DNA from: Megalopta genalis
Lineage: Eukaryota; Arthropoda; Insecta; Hymenoptera; Halictidae
Reading direction: 5' to 3'
Length of the DNA stretch: 64,000 nucleotides
NCBI RefSeq assembly: GCF_051020955.1
Contig: NC_135016.1
Coordinates: forward strand, 25,825,131 to 25,889,130
Part shown: in pieces, positions 62,401-64,000 of the stretch
Numbering within the stretch: position 1 is the first letter of the stretch
Layout of the letters: each line of letters begins with the position of its first letter
The notes under the pieces: generated by a model
Databases searched by the model: none
Told to the model about the DNA's origin: nothing
What the model saw: only the letters and a program-made list of their open reading frames with translations
Translations under genes and position numbers: made by a program

Positions 62401-64000
62401 TGGTGTATTTGCGACGCTCAATGAATAATTGGTGTTTGTAGACACATTTAACATACCATCGTTTTGGTGCAAACTATAATATTATATCAAATAAACTTCA
62501 CTCTTGTGCCCATCTATACATATATACAATAAATTCGTTATAAGCTCCTTAATTTTGTTTGCAATGCCACAAATATTTTATCATGTACATGGATATACGT
62601 TTTAAGATCACCAGCTCCAAACGAAGTCTGATGACTTTAAAACATGCTGTATGCAAAACATTTGTATTTTTAGTATTCGGTTACTTGATATAAATAGCAG
62701 TAAAAGTAAATGATTGATAATAATCCAACTGGATATATAAATATATAAATATAAAGAATTAGATACGATACTATATTTGTAGAAAACGATTGAGCACGTG
62801 AAAAGAAAATCGCGCTATGATTATAAAAAAAATATTATAAGTATATCATTATCTATTATTACACAAAGTGAATACACAATATAGTAATTTGCTAATTGTA
62901 CCTTTTAATAATTACTGTAGACACATTGATGAAGAAGGTTTTTTTCTTGTTATTAATTATTACTATAGTCTTAAAAGATAATGAAAAAAGTGTTATAAAA
63001 AATGCAATTGCTTATTTTGTATTATACCCAGTTTCATAAATTACTTTGATATCCCTTATGTATATTTATCAAATCAAAATAATCGTATCACATTTATTTA
63101 ACAGAAATATTTTCAATATTTCAGTCATTTTAAAATTTTTTATTTTAACATCAATATTTGTGATGAAGTAATATGTTCACAGATTTTTAAAAATACTTAC
63201 TATTACAGATTACAGGAATTAAAGATACTATACAAAATTCAAGTTAATATCTATATATATTTTTAATATTATAATTGCATCATTGTGTTCACCTTGAAGA
63301 AAAATATAACAAAGAAAATTACATAATAAAATCTGCCAATATAAATTATCTTTCAAAATATTTTATAGGCAAATTCAAGATATAAAAAATGAAGAATTTT
63401 GTTACCTACAAACTTTATGTAACAATTGTTAAATATTTCTGTATGCTACATCCAGTAAGTAAAACTATTGATAATATTATAAAAATTCATATATGTTGAG
63501 TATCTTTGCTTAACAAAGACACAAACTCAAAGGCATCATATTTTCAGATATTCCTTAGATTAAGATCTGCTACATGATATTCGCAGAAGTATTTTAACAA
63601 TAAATTTAATTTTTAATTGAAGAATTACCCTATGGAAGAAATTCAAAAATTTAACATCCCTGAAATACTTTTTTTAATGTAACAGCTTTTCGTGATTAAT
63701 GGAATTATATACGCGATATTAATAAAAACTATAAAAGTATTCTTACAATAAAAAAGATTTACTTTCCTATTAAATGCTATACTACTATAAAACATCGACA
63801 ACAAAGCTATATTACGAAAACAATTTGAAAAATACTTTCAATACATATCAATTTTATGTTGCCATTATTGATCTCATAACCACAATTCTGAATTTGTTTC
63901 TGTTGCAGAAATGTTTATGTGTTAATCGTATGTGTTTAGTACGTAATTAATAAATAAATGCAATGAATCTAAAAGAAATAATTTGAATACATTTAATAAA
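59436..64000. other. NCOA6 3' UTR and A+T-rich spacer
   Basis: No further coding exon is supported. The first kilobase or so probably belongs to the NCOA6 3' UTR; the stop is at 59433-59435 and several AATAAA hexamers lie downstream, for example around 60088 and 61504. The remainder is very A+T rich with short TATATA tracts near 61118-61142 and 62735-62755. The 88-codon minus-strand frame at 60993-61259 and the plus frames at 59498-59680 and 59968-60225 show no protein-like features. Confidence 0.5.

Noticed and set aside
61..64000. Viral, prophage, plasmid or endogenous retrovirus-like genes
   Set aside because: I saw no polymerase, capsid, integrase or envelope-like frame on either strand. 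All long frames are accounted for by host genes or shadows, except the unassigned island at 19.2-19.9 kb.

Overview
The window looks like nuclear DNA of an insect, most likely a hymenopteran (bee, ant or wasp). It is strongly A+T rich. Every gene is split by short GT-AG introns, often 60-150 bp. Spacers and introns carry (AT)n tracts and small inverted-repeat transposons. The proteins are metazoan and insect-like, including a cyclope-type COX6C. There is no sign of bacterial, organellar or viral DNA. Order-level placement is inference, since no species marker is present.

I resolved ten protein-coding genes to exon level. For each, the exon lengths sum to a whole number of codons and the joined reading frame is open. 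From left to right: TCP11L1-like (-, 2036-3933, 5' UTR exon near 4550); apoptosis-inducing factor AIFM1 (+, 7012-10137, 11 exons); TBC1D32/broad-minded (-, 10595-15035, 8 exons); TBCK (-, 15408-18801, 13 exons); a membrane dipeptidase (+, 24078-29535, 10 exons); an ornithine decarboxylase-family enzyme (-, 30093-33548, 6 exons); PP2A scaffold subunit A/PR65 (+, 36564-39578, 9 exons); a multi-pass membrane protein with a RING-CH finger (-, 42235-44619, 9 exons); COX6C (+, 47429-47740, 2 exons); and the nuclear receptor coactivator NCOA6 (+, 50689-59435, 9 coding exons plus upstream non-coding exons).

The genes are unrelated housekeeping, signalling and ciliary functions, not an operon or cluster. 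AIFM1/TBC1D32 and dipeptidase/ODC are convergent pairs. TBC1D32 and TBCK lie in tandem on the same strand and both carry TBC folds, which is the one suggestive functional neighbourhood.

Between TBCK and the dipeptidase is about 5 kb of gene-poor DNA. It holds a less A+T-rich island of unknown origin (19.2-19.9 kb), a 21-bp tandem repeat and two sets of duplicated segments. The dipeptidase and ODC introns share one family of roughly 220-bp foldback elements, arranged in both loci as element-spacer-element. A separate 439-bp inverted-repeat element lies upstream of the PP2A gene, and a possible TTAA-flanked one lies in the last NCOA6 intron. The first 2 kb and the last 4.5 kb contain no gene I can support.

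The points most worth following are the RING-CH protein's combination of a small Cys-rich extracellular segment, a seven-helix region and a C-terminal E3 module; the loss of a substrate-contacting Asp in the ODC-family enzyme; and the compound foldback elements.
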